Source: Pseudomonadales bacterium (lineage in GTDB: Bacteria > Pseudomonadota > Gammaproteobacteria > Pseudomonadales > Pseudohongiellaceae). From it: a DNA stretch of 64,000 nucleotides. The position numbers and the translations under genes were made by a program. Numbering within the stretch: the stretch's first letter is position 1; each line of letters opens with the position of its first letter. The notes beneath the pieces are model-generated. The model did no database searches and had not been told where the DNA came from. It was given only the letters and a program-made list of their open reading frames with translations. The stretch lies in the NCBI GenBank assembly GCA_012103535.1, contig WLWQ01000002.1, forward strand, positions 434,001-498,000. The letters are read 5' to 3'. This document shows, one piece after another, positions 9,425 to 19,478 of the stretch.

Positions 9425-10708
9425 TCAGGCATTTTCTCGCGCTATGGCGCGATAGGCAATATCCGTTCTGAAATAGACCTTGTCCCAGCTTATGCTGTTA
9501 ACCAGTTCATAAGCTGCGGCCTGGGCCTCACCGACGCTGTCACCCAATGCTGTAGCACAAAGTACACGCCCACCATTAGTGACCACATTCCCATCCTGCT
9601 CTGCAGTTCCGGCATGAAAGACTTTCTGATGCGGGGTTGAGGAGGGGATACCGCTTATAACGGCACCTTTGCCGTAGGAGCCCGGATAACCACCTGACGC
9701 TAAAACCACGCCAACGGCTGAACGGGCATCCCATTGGGCCGATTTCGAATCCAGGCTTTGATCAAGCGCCGCTAAACAGAGCTCAGGCAGATCTGATTGC
9801 AAGCGCATCATTACGGGTTGTGCTTCCGGGTCGCCAAAGCGGCAATTGAACTCCACCACATTCACGGCAACGTCAGGAGAAACCATTAATCCAGCATAGA
9901 GAAAGCCTGTGTAGTCGTTTCCGTCTGCGGCCATGCCGGCAACGGTAGGAAGTATTACTTCATCCATAATGCGTTGATAAACCGCATCGGTAACTACCGG
10001 CGCAGGCGAATACGCGCCCATTCCTCCGGTATTCGGCCCCTTATCACCGTTGTCTCTTGCTTTGTGATCCTGAGAGGTCGCCATGGGTAAAACGTTCTTG
10101 CCATCTACCATGGCGATAAAACTGGCTTCTTCACCCGCTAGAAACTGTTCTATGACTACGCGATGGCCAGCTTCGCCAAAGGCATTGCCGGAGAGCATAT
10201 CTCGCACCGCGGCGATAGCATCGGCTTCATTTTCTGCCACAATAACGCCTTTACCGGCTGCCAGGCCATCGGCTTTGATAACGATGGGTGCACCATTGGA
10301 TTCAATAAACGCAATCGCAGGATCAACTTCGGTAAATGTTTGATATGCCGCGGTTGGGATGCCGTGTTTGCTGCAAAAGTCCTTAGTGAAGGCTTTAGAG
10401 CCTTCCAGTTGAGCTGCTCGTTGCGACGGGCCGAAACAAGGTAGGCCTCGACCCTGAAAATAGTCAACGATACCGTCAACTAAAGGTGCCTCTGGTCCCA
10501 CAATAGATAAAGCAATCGATTCCCTCTCGGCGAAGTCGGCGAGTGCCGCAAAATTCATCACATCGAGTGCTATATTTTCAATATTATCTTCCAGGGCAGT
10601 GCCAGCATTGCCTGGTGCAACGAAGACTTTTTCAACCTTTGATGATTGTGCGCATTTCCAGGCTAGTGAATGCTCTCTACCGCCAGATCCAATTATTAGC
10701 ACTTTCAT
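9425..10708 (-). CDS. purD: Phosphoribosylamine--glycine ligase (GAR synthetase)
   Basis: A 427-residue ATP-grasp ligase for step 2 of purine synthesis. The N-terminal GSGGREHSLAW and APGNAGT, the GPEAPLVDGIVD segment, the ATP-grasp IVIKADGLAAGKGVIVA, the GEEASFIAMVDG, the DNGDKGPNTGGMGAYSPAP signature and EFNCRFGDPEAQ are all present. Length is normal. It lies between purH (199 bases upstream, with an ERIC-like palindrome in the gap) and coq7 (no gap). Confidence 0.96.
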   Translation of the reverse strand: MKVLIIGSGGREHSLAWKCAQSSKVEKVFVAPGNAGTALEDNIENIALDVMNFAALADFAERESIALSIVGPEAPLVDGIVDYFQGRGLPCFGPSQRAAQLEGSKAFTKDFCSKHGIPTAAYQTFTEVDPAIAFIESNGAPIVIKADGLAAGKGVIVAENEADAIAAVRDMLSGNAFGEAGHRVVIEQFLAGEEASFIAMVDGKNVLPMATSQDHKARDNGDKGPNTGGMGAYSPAPVVTDAVYQRIMDEVILPTVAGMAADGNDYTGFLYAGLMVSPDVAVNVVEFNCRFGDPEAQPVMMRLQSDLPELCLAALDQSLDSKSAQWDARSAVGVVLASGGYPGSYGKGAVISGIPSSTPHQKVFHAGTAEQDGNVVTNGGRVLCATALGDSVGEAQAAAYELVNSISWDKVYFRTDIAYRAIARENA

Positions 10709-10766
10709 TTATATAGTGTCCTAATCGTGAAAATTCTAAATTCAATTCATCAATCTTTCAGTGGTA

Positions 10767-10889
10767 TGAAAAATGAGAATATTTGTTCGAATTCAAGGCG
10801 TATTCCCGCACAGGATTTGAGCTTACACTAGTAAGTGATAATCCGAGCACGGATACAACGAAGAGTTCGAGCAAATAGGCCATTTTCTA
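10767..10889. repeat. ERIC-like imperfect palindrome of about 120 bp between purH and purD
   Basis: The gap between purH and purD is almost entirely an imperfect palindrome. The centre is GAGCTTACACTAGTAAGTGA (10819-10838), closely resembling the ERIC core (GAGCTTACAT-N-AGTAAGTGA) known from enterobacteria and vibrios. The arms match outward as TATTTG-t/c-TCGAA-t/c-TC and end in AAAATG on the left and CATTTT on the right. Total length is close to the 127 bp of ERIC. It would be transcribed as a long hairpin in the purH-purD transcript and may affect the level of purD-coq7 message. Only one copy was seen in the window. Confidence 0.65.
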
Positions 10890-10907
10890 TCTTGTTTAGA
10901 CAAGTCT

Positions 10908-12500
10908 TTAATGTCTAAAGTGTCTGACGCCAGTGAACACCATCGCCAGCCCTAACTCATCTGCGGCGGCAATTACTTCATCATCTCGCATCGAGCCGCC
11001 GGGCTGAATTACTGCAGTAATTCCTGCTTGCGCAGCCGCATCGATACCATCACGAAATGGAAAGAATGCATCGGAAGCCATTACCGAACCTTCTACCTGC
11101 AGGTTTTCATCGGCTGCCTTAATGCCTGCTATTTTTGCACTGTAGACACGACTCATTTGGCCTGCACCGATTCCAATGGTCTGGTTATTTTTGCAATATA
11201 CAATTGCATTGGATTTTACATACTGCGCAACACACCAGGCGAACAACAGATCTCGTATTTCGTCATCGCTTGGTGCGCGTTTAGTGACAACCTTTAAATC
11301 GTCTTCAGTAATTGCATGGATGTCTCGATCCTGAACTAGCAATCCACCATTAACTCGTTTGTAGTCCAGTTCGGCGGCACGTTCGGTTTCCCATTGTCCA
11401 CAAGTTAGAACTCGAACATTTTTCTTTTCCGCTGTTACTGCCAGAGCAGCTTCACTAACCGATGGCGCAATTATGACTTCTGTAAACTGTTGTTCGGTAA
11501 TCTTACGTGCAGTTTCTACATCGAATTTGCGATTGAAAGCGATGATGCCACCGAATGCAGAAGTCGGATCAGTTTGAAACGCCAACTCATAAGCTTTTAA
11601 TGGTGAGTCGGCGATAGAGACTCCGCAAGGATTAGCATGTTTTACAATGACACAAGCGGGATCTTCAAAACACTTTACGCATTCTAATGCAGCATCGGTA
11701 TCGGCAATATTATTGTACGAAAGTGCTTTGCCTTGTAATTGCGTGGCGGTACTAATGCTTGCTTCTACGGGATTTTTTTCAACATAGAACGCTGCTTGTT
11801 GATGAGGATTTTCTCCGTAACGCATTTCCTGGCTCTTAACAAATTGGGTGTTGAAGGTTCGTGGAAATACTGAAGCTTCTTCGCCATTTTCGCCTGTATC
11901 AAGTTTGCCACCAAGATAATTTGCTATTGCACCGTCATAGGCAGCTGTGTGTTCATAAGTTTTTACCGCAAGATCAAAGCGAGTTTGCTCATCAAGACAA
12001 CCATCGTTGGCTTTGAGTAAATCAACTATCCTGTCATAGTCAGAAGGATTAACCACGACAGCGACAAACTTGTTGTTCTTTGCAGCTGCGCGCAACATGG
12101 TAGGGCCACCTATGTCGATGTTTTCAATGGCAGTTGGTAGGTCGCAATCGGGGTTCGCTACGGTGGCTTCAAACGGGTAGAGATTCACCACCACGAGATC
12201 GATCGGTGGAATATCGTGCTCTTCCATAACCGCTTGATCCTGGTCTCGTCGTGCCAGTATACCCCCATGAACCTTGGGATGTAGCGTTTTTACCCGGCCG
12301 TCCATCATCTCTGGAAAACCGGTGTAGTCGGAAATTTCAACAGCGGGAATATTTTCGGAAGTAAGTAGTTTGTAAGTGCCACCGGTAGAAAGAATTTCGA
12401 TATCGAGCTCTGCAATTGCTTTGGCAAATGGAACGATGCCGGTCTTGTCGGAAACACTAATCAATGCGCGACGGATGGCGCCAGAATTATCTGATGTCAT
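10908..12500 (-). CDS. purH: Bifunctional AICAR formyltransferase / IMP cyclohydrolase
   Basis: A 530-residue bifunctional enzyme catalysing the last two steps to IMP. The N-terminal MGS-like cyclohydrolase domain shows [40 protein letters not shown] and VNLYPFEAT. The C-terminal transformylase domain shows [42 protein letters not shown] (catalytic KH), and [27 protein letters not shown]. Length is normal. It is 75 bases downstream of fis on the same strand and is followed by the ERIC-like palindrome and purD. Confidence 0.97.
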   Translation of the reverse strand: MTSDNSGAIRRALISVSDKTGIVPFAKAIAELDIEILSTGGTYKLLTSENIPAVEISDYTGFPEMMDGRVKTLHPKVHGGILARRDQDQAVMEEHDIPPIDLVVVNLYPFEATVANPDCDLPTAIENIDIGGPTMLRAAAKNNKFVAVVVNPSDYDRIVDLLKANDGCLDEQTRFDLAVKTYEHTAAYDGAIANYLGGKLDTGENGEEASVFPRTFNTQFVKSQEMRYGENPHQQAAFYVEKNPVEASISTATQLQGKALSYNNIADTDAALECVKCFEDPACVIVKHANPCGVSIADSPLKAYELAFQTDPTSAFGGIIAFNRKFDVETARKITEQQFTEVIIAPSVSEAALAVTAEKKNVRVLTCGQWETERAAELDYKRVNGGLLVQDRDIHAITEDDLKVVTKRAPSDDEIRDLLFAWCVAQYVKSNAIVYCKNNQTIGIGAGQMSRVYSAKIAGIKAADENLQVEGSVMASDAFFPFRDGIDAAAQAGITAVIQPGGSMRDDEVIAAADELGLAMVFTGVRHFRH

Positions 12501-12575
12501 AAGTTGATTTTCACGTGTTGTGGTTTTGCTAGAAGCGGTTTACTTGCGGAATTTTTTTACAGCGAATCTAAAAAT

Positions 12576-12878
12576 CTAAAGTAAACCGTAAAGCTTTAAT
12601 TTAGTGCGTAGTGTACCACGGTTAAGACCGAGCATGATAGAAGCCTTGCTTTGGTTGTTGCCGGTGTAACGCATAACTGCTTCTATCAATGGTGTCTCAA
12701 CTTCAGACATTACCATTTGATGTAAGTCAGTAACTGGCTCATCATCGATGTGTTGAAAGTAACGACGAAGCGATTTCTCTACTTCTGATCTTAGCGTGCT
12801 TTCCTGCTGTGCAAATGGCTCAATGGTTTCTGCAAGTTGAAAATTTGAGATTGTCGAGGACTCTTCCAGTTTGTTCAT
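12576..12878 (-). CDS. fis: DNA-binding protein Fis
   Basis: A 100-residue nucleoid-associated factor for inversion stimulation. The C-terminal helix-turn-helix GNNQSKASIMLGLNRGTLRTKLKLYGLL is almost the family consensus, and LHQMVMSEVETPLIEAVMRYT is the dimerisation helix region. Fis bends DNA and activates rRNA/tRNA promoters in rapid growth. Its ATG overlaps the dusB stop by four bases (ATGA), reproducing the dusB-fis operon of gammaproteobacteria. Confidence 0.96.
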   Translation of the reverse strand: MNKLEESSTISNFQLAETIEPFAQQESTLRSEVEKSLRRYFQHIDDEPVTDLHQMVMSEVETPLIEAVMRYTGNNQSKASIMLGLNRGTLRTKLKLYGLL

Positions 12879-13867
12879 GCAGCGATGGCTCCATCATCTA
12901 TAGCCAAGTTCTCAAAATAAGACGTAACGCAGTCTAATTGAGCCGGCCCTTCTTGTAATTTATTAAAATGTGACAAAAATTGCTTCGAATTCGGCAAATT
13001 TTTCACATAACCAGCAACATGTTTACGAGCGTACCACACACCTTTAGTTTCTCCATAGAAACTCCGTAATTTTTTTAGGTGAGATTCGATAATTCGAAGT
13101 TTTCTGAAGATGTTAGGTTCGGATTTGAGTATTCCGGTAACGAGGTAATGATTTATCTCGTCGAAAATCCAAGGCCGTCCCATCGCAGCGCGTCCAATCA
13201 TTAAACCATCGGCTTGTGTGTGCTCCATAACCAGTTTCGCTTTCTTGGGCGAGTCAATATCACCATTGGCGATAACTGGTAGTGTTGTTTTCTGTTTTAT
13301 TTCAGCGATGGTGTCGTATTCAGCTTCACCCTTGAAGCGACATTCACGGGTGCGACCATGAACTGTAAGTAATTGCACGCCACAATCTTCGGCAATCTTT
13401 GCAACCTCGACACCATTGCGTGTTTCCAGACTCCAACCGGTTCGAATTTTAAGTGTTACCGGCACGTCGACACTTTTAACGACGGTTTGCAAGATAGACT
13501 CAACGAGTTTTATATCTTTCAGCAGCGCAGAACCCGCCGCCTTCTTTAAAACTTTCTTCGCAGGGCAGCCCATGTTTATGTCAATAGCATTAGCCCCAAG
13601 CGCAACGTTGAGTTGTGCAGCTTCGCTTAACATTGCTGGATCAGAGCCAGCGATTTGTACAACATGGGGGCCTGCAACTTTTGGTTTTATCTGTTTCAGC
13701 CTATTGCGTTCGTTACCCCATAGCTCCGCTCTGCTAGTGAGCATCTCTGCAATAGTTAGGCCAGCTCCATTGGAGCTGCAAATTTCTCGAAACGGGGTAT
13801 CACTAACGCCAACCATGGGTGCCAGGAAAAGCTTGTTCTCTAAATTGTAGGGACCGATGGATTGCAT
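12875..13867 (-). CDS. dusB: tRNA-dihydrouridine synthase B
   Basis: A 330-residue FMN-dependent tRNA dihydrouridine synthase. Motifs: LFLAPMVGVSDTPFREIC (FMN phosphate), DINMGCPAKKVLKKAAGSALL with the catalytic Cys in MGCPAKK, TLKIRTGW, LLTVHGRTRECRFKG, VIANGDIDSP and GLMIGRAAMGRPWIF. Co-translation with fis by ATGA overlap places it as DusB rather than DusA or DusC. Length is normal. Confidence 0.96.
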   Translation of the reverse strand: MQSIGPYNLENKLFLAPMVGVSDTPFREICSSNGAGLTIAEMLTSRAELWGNERNRLKQIKPKVAGPHVVQIAGSDPAMLSEAAQLNVALGANAIDINMGCPAKKVLKKAAGSALLKDIKLVESILQTVVKSVDVPVTLKIRTGWSLETRNGVEVAKIAEDCGVQLLTVHGRTRECRFKGEAEYDTIAEIKQKTTLPVIANGDIDSPKKAKLVMEHTQADGLMIGRAAMGRPWIFDEINHYLVTGILKSEPNIFRKLRIIESHLKKLRSFYGETKGVWYARKHVAGYVKNLPNSKQFLSHFNKLQEGPAQLDCVTSYFENLAIDDGAIAA

Positions 13868-13994
13868 TGTTATGTTGCTGAAATGAAGGGCGGCTATTCT
13901 AGCCGGGACCGAATCACAACGAAAGAGATTAAGCGGGAATATCTGGGAAAAATTCGCGTGTCAGTTGTCATGCGCTGGACACACTGTAGGAAGA

Positions 13995-16007
13995 TCAAGG
14001 TAATCGAAATGCTAGCGTGTAATTTACTGCGCCTGGTCCTGGATCGATGATTTCCAAACTTACCTGAACAGGCGACATGGATGGCATCATCGAGACGTCG
14101 CGCAATCCGGGATCTAGATACTCATCCGGGGAAAATTCTCGCAAGGCCACGATTTCGTTACTTGCAGAATTGAAACTTATGACCATTATTGGAAAAGCCT
14201 GAGGAAATGGCGCCGTGTTTCGAAATTCAGTATTAACTACTAATCCATTTTCCAGTTCGGGATGGCTTCTGACCGCCAAATTGTCACTGCGAATAGCACC
14301 AATGTCTGAATAAGCCGATAAGTTGCAGGCCATATAGGAGCACGCAAGTTCAAAAACCGGCCGCACCCGATCATCCTGACTGAAAGCTATCCTGTTTTGC
14401 CATAAGTATTGAGAGCCTAAGCCCCCACCGAGGAGCAATATTGAAATTCCAAGTAAGATTTGTCGACCGTATTTACGCTGTACCCCAGCGATTAGTTCCA
14501 CTGGAGTCGACGATACGTCCAGCGCAGCGATATTCTCTTCTGGAATCGATTCCAGCGCTGCCTCATCATTGAGTTCGGCTTCAAGTGCGCGGGCCCGGAT
14601 TATCTCTGTGTTGTCTTCTTCTTGCGTTTCTTGTTTTACTTGTTCTTCCTGTTCTGGATTTTCGAATTCTTCCTCAGTTGCAGAGGTAACGTCATCTAAG
14701 TCGTCCTTTTCTGGGATGTCGCCGGACTCCTGCTTTTTCTCTTTCTCTTGGGAAATCGATTTCGTGGCATCTCCAAAAAGCGCTTCTTCAAACTCTGATG
14801 CTGAACCTGCAATGCCATCAGCAATGGATTCCTTAAAATCATGCTCGGCAATTTCCTGATTTATCTCATCTTCCTGATCATAGGGGTCGATTGAAGTATC
14901 AGTCTCGCTCGCTGCTTCTAAGTTGTGAATGGCAGTTTCTGTATCATCCTGCTTAGCTGCTTCGTCTAATAGATTTTCTGCCTCTTGAGCTCTAGTTCCT
15001 TCTTCCAGCTGTTCCGCATCAATCTCCTGGTCAGCGCTATCTGTTGATTCAGGATTCTTTTCGGGCAGAGAATTCGCTTCTTCTGCGGGTTCGCTATCAC
15101 CCGTTCCGCGTTGCATAGTAAATGAAACAGACAATTGGAGATCTTCGGGTTTCGAAGAAGCTGAGCTTTTGCCACTTACTGTCTGGTGTGTCGATTCTTC
15201 TTCCATAGCAGCTTCTATTTTAGTAGGAATATGAGAATCTTCATCTTCCCCAGGCGGTACGATTTCTGTAATTGACTGAGCTACAAAATCATCCACCGAT
15301 GGCATGTCTGCATCACTATGTTCTCGTACTGATTCGGGAAACAAATCCTGCGGCGCTGCTGGGACTTCAGTTTCGGTGATGGTGTGTGCCGAAAAATCGT
15401 CTGACACTTCGGTAAACTGTTCCTCAGCTGCTGGCTCAGGCTCCTCATCAAAATCGTTGAGTTTATGTTCTTGGGATGAAATAGCTTCGTCTGAGTTATT
15501 CGTTTCTTGCGTGACAGGTTCGTCGAGTTTTTCGCTGGAATCAGGAATCATTTCGGAACTCATGCTTTCCGATTCGGATAATAATGGTGCCTGTATATCG
15601 TCAAAAAACGAGTCTTTTTCAGATTCGGCTTTATTTAGAGATTCTTCCATGTTTTGTTCAACTGCATCAAAAAATTCCTTGGTATATTGATCTGATAACG
15701 CCAACGGGTCTTCTTCAATAGGTTCTTTCAATTGCTCTATTTCTTCAGGAGACTCCTCGTCTTGTTGCAAGGCGCTACGGGTTAAAAATTTGCCGGGATC
15801 AAAATAGTCCTGAGGATTGTTTCCAACGAAAACCGATTCTGCGTCCTGGGATTCTTCTGCAGGGTGGGAATCTACGAAATTATCAATTGCTTCAAAAACG
15901 GTAAGACAGGCACCACAGCGTACCTTTCCCGCTGCCGTCTCGAGCATGGCGGCACTGGTATTAAATGTTGATTCACAACTAGGGCACTGCGTGACGTGGA
16001 GGGCCAT
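13995..16007 (-). CDS. Zinc-ribbon (MJ0042) and DUF3426 membrane protein with long acidic linker
   Basis: A 670-residue protein. Residues about 5-40 form an MJ0042-type zinc ribbon (CPSCESTF, then CGACLTVFEAID). Residues about 45-500 are low complexity and strongly acidic (Glu, Asp, Ser, Gln), probably disordered. A single transmembrane helix (ILLGISILLLGGGLGSQYLW, near residue 520) is followed by a DUF3426 domain in the periplasm. Family members of unknown role are commonly encoded between prmA and dusB, as here. The linker is unusually long compared with the few hundred residues usual for this family. Antisense ORFs over it are shadows of the acidic repeats. Confidence 0.85.
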   Translation of the reverse strand: MALHVTQCPSCESTFNTSAAMLETAAGKVRCGACLTVFEAIDNFVDSHPAEESQDAESVFVGNNPQDYFDPGKFLTRSALQQDEESPEEIEQLKEPIEEDPLALSDQYTKEFFDAVEQNMEESLNKAESEKDSFFDDIQAPLLSESESMSSEMIPDSSEKLDEPVTQETNNSDEAISSQEHKLNDFDEEPEPAAEEQFTEVSDDFSAHTITETEVPAAPQDLFPESVREHSDADMPSVDDFVAQSITEIVPPGEDEDSHIPTKIEAAMEEESTHQTVSGKSSASSKPEDLQLSVSFTMQRGTGDSEPAEEANSLPEKNPESTDSADQEIDAEQLEEGTRAQEAENLLDEAAKQDDTETAIHNLEAASETDTSIDPYDQEDEINQEIAEHDFKESIADGIAGSASEFEEALFGDATKSISQEKEKKQESGDIPEKDDLDDVTSATEEEFENPEQEEQVKQETQEEDNTEIIRARALEAELNDEAALESIPEENIAALDVSSTPVELIAGVQRKYGRQILLGISILLLGGGLGSQYLWQNRIAFSQDDRVRPVFELACSYMACNLSAYSDIGAIRSDNLAVRSHPELENGLVVNTEFRNTAPFPQAFPIMVISFNSASNEIVALREFSPDEYLDPGLRDVSMMPSMSPVQVSLEIIDPGPGAVNYTLAFRLP

Positions 16008-16072
16008 TCACACCATATCCAAATAGAAATAGTGACTACAGAAACAGATTGTAGGTTAAGGCGCGATGGATA

Positions 16073-16954
16073 TCACGCCTTGCGGGTGCCGGTAATCAAA
16101 ACCCAGTCGTTTTCAATGATAGTTGGATCTAAGTCAAACCAGCGTTTATAGCAACTAAGTATGGATGGAATCTGCTCCTCGAGAATACCAGACAAGGCAA
16201 TTTTTCCATGGGGCTTTACCAGTTCGGCGAATTTCACCGAAAGATCAAGCAAGGGTTCGGCCAGAATATTGGCTATGAGGATGTCTGAGCTTAGCTTAGG
16301 GAGCGCCTCTGGTAGATACGCTGTGATTACGTTATCTGGAATATTGTTGCGATAACTGTTGTCTACGGTCGCCGCAATGGCTTGTGGGTCGTTATCGACA
16401 GCATGAACTTTATTGGCTCCTAATAACGCGGCAGCGATGGCAAGCACGCCGGATCCGCAGCCATAATCGATCGCCTCCGTACCACCAAGCTCATTGTTTT
16501 CAAGCCAGCGCAGGCAAAGTGATGTGGTGGTGTGGGTGCCGCTGCCGAAGGCTAGTCCGGGATCCAGCATAATATTGGCGCCTTCTGGATCAGGAGGGGA
16601 GTCCCAGCTTGGGTAGATCCAGAGCTTCTCACCAAATTGCATTGGCTTAAAGTCTGCCATCCAACTTCGTTCCCAATCTTTATCTTCGATTACTTCGATC
16701 GCCAGTTTTTCGTTATTCAAGATTTGAGTGTTTCTTTTCAATTCCGCCAGCAGTGTATCGAGCTCAGCATCTTTATCAAACAAACAGAGTAGAAACGTAT
16801 TGTCCCATAAAGGTGTGCTACCTGGCTCCTTTTAGAATACAGGTTGATCTTCTGCATCCAGGTAACTTATAGAAAGTGCGCCTGATTCGAGTAATGTCTG
16901 TTCCAATGCCGAAGTATCTTCAGACTTCAGCTGAATTTTAATTTGTTGCCACAT
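16073..16954 (-). pseudogene. prmA: Ribosomal protein L11 methyltransferase with in-frame nonsense codon
   Basis: The reading frame from ATG 16954 to the TAA at 16073-16075 is 293 codons, exactly the length of E. coli PrmA, but codon 41 is TAA (plus-strand TTA at 16832-16834). The amino-terminal part (MWQQIKIQLKSEDTSALEQT) and the part after the stop (EPGSTPLW, LFDKDAEL, DKDWERSWMADFKPMQFGE) both align with PrmA without any gap, the stop standing where a Glu is usual. The SAM site DYGCGSGVLAIAA and the IMLDPGLAFGSGTHTTTSLCL and NILAEPL motifs are intact. PrmA trimethylates L11 and is dispensable in E. coli. If real, only a 237-codon fragment from TTG 16783 could be made. Could also be a sequencing error. 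Confidence 0.85.
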
Positions 16955-16963
16955 GGGAATAAT

Positions 16964-18304
16964 CTATGAGTTCAGTTTTTCTTCCAGATAGTGGATATTG
17001 ATACCACCTTTCTGGAATTCTGCGTCTCGCACGAGATCGCGCTGCAGTGGGATATTACTCTTTATGCCGTCAATCAGAAGTTCATCTAGTGCGATTTGCA
17101 TGCGCATGAGTGCCTGATCTCGACTGGCACCGTAGCTGATTAGTTTGGCTACCAGGGAGTCGTAATAGGGAGGTACGTTGTAACCACTGTATAAATGGGA
17201 ATCTACCCTTACCCCAGGTCCTCCAGGTGCATGGAATAATTTAACCTTGCCCGGACTGGGAATAAATTTTTCTGGATCTTCAGCGTTTATACGACATTCA
17301 AAGGCATGGCCCTGAATCTGTACATCTTCCTGCTTGATTGAGAGTGGTTCACCGGAAGCGATGCGAAGTTGCTCTTTAACGATATCAAAGCCGGTAACCA
17401 TTTCAGTTACTGGGTGTTCCACCTGTACTCGAGTATTCATTTCAATAAAGTAAAATCGTTCATCTTGGTAGAGAAATTCCAAGGTGCCCGCACCTCTATA
17501 CTTCAAGTTTTTACAGGCCTGAATACAAGTTGCTGCCACTTCGCTCCGTACTTGATCAGGAATTCCTGGAGCTGGGGCCTCTTCTAAAACTTTTTGATGA
17601 CGCCGCTGCAAGGAGCAGTCTCTATCACCTAAATGAATGGCATTTCCTTCACCGTCACCAATAACCTGGATTTCTACGTGTCTTGGATTTTGCAGAAATT
17701 TTTCCAGGTAGACGACTCCACTACCAAAAAATGACTGAGCTTCGGTTGAAGTCACTTGAATGCTCTTCAACAACTCGGCTTCGTCCTCAACCACGCGCAT
17801 GCCGCGACCACCGCCACCGGCAGCTGCTTTAATTATGACTGGGTAGCCGATCTCTCGAGCTAAGGAGAGGGTTCGCTCATCGTTATCATCTAATGGACCA
17901 TTTGAGCCAGGCACGGTAGGTACACCTGCTTTCCGCATTACTTCGATGGCCGAAACTTTGTCGCCCATTAGACGTATAGTCTCAGCAGTCGGTCCAATAA
18001 AACTAAAGCCACTGTTCTCAACCTGCTCTGCAAAATCAGCATTCTCGGAAAGAAATCCGTAACCGGGATGTACTGCATCGGAGTCAGTCACTTCCATGGC
18101 ACTGATTATGGCGGGGGTATTTAAGTAGCTTTCAGTAGGGCTGGGTGGACCGATACACACGGATTCATCTGACAGTCTTACGTGCATCAAATCTTTATCA
18201 GCGACGGAATGAACAGCAACGGTTTTTATACCGAGCTCTTTGCAAGCGCGAAGTACTCGCAGTGCTATTTCACCACGATTCGCTATTAGAACTTTTTCAA
18301 GCAT
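16964..18304 (-). CDS. accC: Acetyl-CoA carboxylase, biotin carboxylase subunit
   Basis: A 446-residue ATP-grasp enzyme carboxylating biotin on AccB. Visible motifs: [23 protein letters not shown] at the start, the glycine-rich [16 protein letters not shown] loop, [12 protein letters not shown] equivalent ([21 protein letters not shown], over the linker), [17 protein letters not shown] (metal and bicarbonate site) and the C-terminal ECRINAEDP. Length matches AccC. It follows accB by 32 bases and precedes prmA by nine, in the conserved aroQ-accB-accC-prmA order. Confidence 0.97.
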   Translation of the reverse strand: MLEKVLIANRGEIALRVLRACKELGIKTVAVHSVADKDLMHVRLSDESVCIGPPSPTESYLNTPAIISAMEVTDSDAVHPGYGFLSENADFAEQVENSGFSFIGPTAETIRLMGDKVSAIEVMRKAGVPTVPGSNGPLDDNDERTLSLAREIGYPVIIKAAAGGGGRGMRVVEDEAELLKSIQVTSTEAQSFFGSGVVYLEKFLQNPRHVEIQVIGDGEGNAIHLGDRDCSLQRRHQKVLEEAPAPGIPDQVRSEVAATCIQACKNLKYRGAGTLEFLYQDERFYFIEMNTRVQVEHPVTEMVTGFDIVKEQLRIASGEPLSIKQEDVQIQGHAFECRINAEDPEKFIPSPGKVKLFHAPGGPGVRVDSHLYSGYNVPPYYDSLVAKLISYGASRDQALMRMQIALDELLIDGIKSNIPLQRDLVRDAEFQKGGINIHYLEEKLNS

Positions 18305-18336
18305 GCGTGCAGGCCCCTGGGAGGGTGAACAATGGT

Positions 18337-18804
18337 TTAAACGATGGTCAGTAGAGGTTGATCAAATTCAACGGGTTCCCCGTCTTCGACCAAAATAGCT
18401 TCTACTACTCCGGCATGATCTGCCTCGATTTGATTCATCATCTTCATAGCTTCAACTATACAAACCACATCACCTACTTTTACGTGAGTGCCAACTTCAA
18501 CAAAGGGAGGTGAAGAAGGAGAAGGAGAACGATAAAACGATCCAACCATCGGTGACTGAATTGGAGTACCTTTGGTGGCGCTCGAGGCAGCAGGAGTTTC
18601 TGCTTCTTGGGCAGCGGCCACAGGGGCTGGCGCCGGCGCTGGAGCGGGAGCAGCTGCAGGTGCAACAGGATATTGCATTGGCGCAGGCGCAATAGTTGCA
18701 TTGCGGCTGATGCGAACAGCTTCTTCCCCTTCCTTTATTTCAATCTCTGCTACATCTGAAGCTTCTAGTAATTCTATGAGCTTCTTTACTTTTCGAATAT
18801 CCAT
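18337..18804 (-). CDS. accB: Acetyl-CoA carboxylase, biotin carboxyl carrier protein
   Basis: A 155-residue biotin carrier. The biotinylation motif [11 protein letters not shown] places the modified Lys at about residue 121. The N-terminus [16 protein letters not shown] matches the family, so ATG 18804 is chosen over the upstream start at 18852. Residues about 55-80 are the usual mobile Ala/Pro linker (runs of APAP), which explains a low-complexity stretch in the DNA. It is followed by accC; together they form the biotin half of acetyl-CoA carboxylase for fatty-acid synthesis. Confidence 0.96.
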   Translation of the reverse strand: MDIRKVKKLIELLEASDVAEIEIKEGEEAVRISRNATIAPAPMQYPVAPAAAPAPAPAPAPVAAAQEAETPAASSATKGTPIQSPMVGSFYRSPSPSSPPFVEVGTHVKVGDVVCIVEAMKMMNQIEADHAGVVEAILVEDGEPVEFDQPLLTIV

Positions 18805-18869
18805 GTTTAATTCCAAGAGAGGTCGGCTAAACAGCTCGATCCTAATGTTCAATCAAATAAATACTGCGG

Positions 18870-19310
18870 CTAACTTTCTAATCTTTTGAAAGCTGCCTGC
18901 AATGCTAATTCGTATCCTTGTGCGCCCAGGCCAACAATACTTCCAATAGCGATGTCCGCAAAATAGGAATGGTGGCGATACTGTTCGCGAGAATGCAGGT
19001 TCGACAGGTGGACTTCAATAAACGGAATTTCCGCTGCCAATATCGCATCTCGAATGGCAATGCTGGTGTGAGTAAAGCCCCCAAAATTTACAACCATAAA
19101 TTCCGTTCCATCGGTCCTCGCTTCATGCAGGCGATTTATAAAATCTTGCTCTGCATTGCTTTGCAATGAACTAAATTCATGGCCGCCATCCGCGCACAGA
19201 GCTTGGCAGCGTTGATTAATATCATCCAACGTATCTGAGCCATAAATATGCGGTTCACGGTGTCCCAATAAATTGAGATTGGGACCGTGTAGGGCCAATA
19301 TTTTTGCCAT
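18870..19310 (-). CDS. aroQ: 3-dehydroquinate dehydratase, type II
   Basis: A 146-residue type II dehydroquinase of the shikimate pathway. Motifs: LHGPNLNLLGHREPHIYG at the N-terminus with the catalytic Tyr region, QSNAEQDFINRLHEA, VVNFGGFTHTSIAIRDAI and EVHLSNLHSREQYRHHSY with the catalytic His and Arg. It is the first gene of the aroQ-accB-accC run. Chorismate from this pathway feeds TrpE encoded earlier in the window. Confidence 0.96.
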   Translation of the reverse strand: MAKILALHGPNLNLLGHREPHIYGSDTLDDINQRCQALCADGGHEFSSLQSNAEQDFINRLHEARTDGTEFMVVNFGGFTHTSIAIRDAILAAEIPFIEVHLSNLHSREQYRHHSYFADIAIGSIVGLGAQGYELALQAAFKRLES

Positions 19311-19478
19311 CGTGTTTTTGTCCTGGGTGGGATTTACGGATTGAGAACAAATCCGCTTTCATCCTGTCTGCAATGACGCGGCATTTTCTCAGAAATTAAC
19401 GGGTAATTCATCCATTTTATGGACAGATAACGGGATTTCACTGCAATCTTTGAAGCAGAGTAATCCCTAAACAGATAA

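Noticed and set aside
10898..10920. Terminator of purH
   Set aside because: TTTAGACA and TGTCTAAA can pair around the purH stop, but there is no T-run and the gene appears to be read through to purD.
14569..15690. Antisense Ser/Cys-rich coding regions
   Set aside because: These plus-strand ORFs are complements of the acidic linker of the DUF3426 protein; they have no domain or start signal.
16832..16834. Selenocysteine/pyrrolysine or recoded stop
   Set aside because: The codon is TAA, which is not used for these residues, and no supporting element is apparent; nonsense mutation or error is simpler.
18600..18680. Tandem repeat element
   Set aside because: The GC-rich repetitive look comes from the Ala/Pro linker of AccB.
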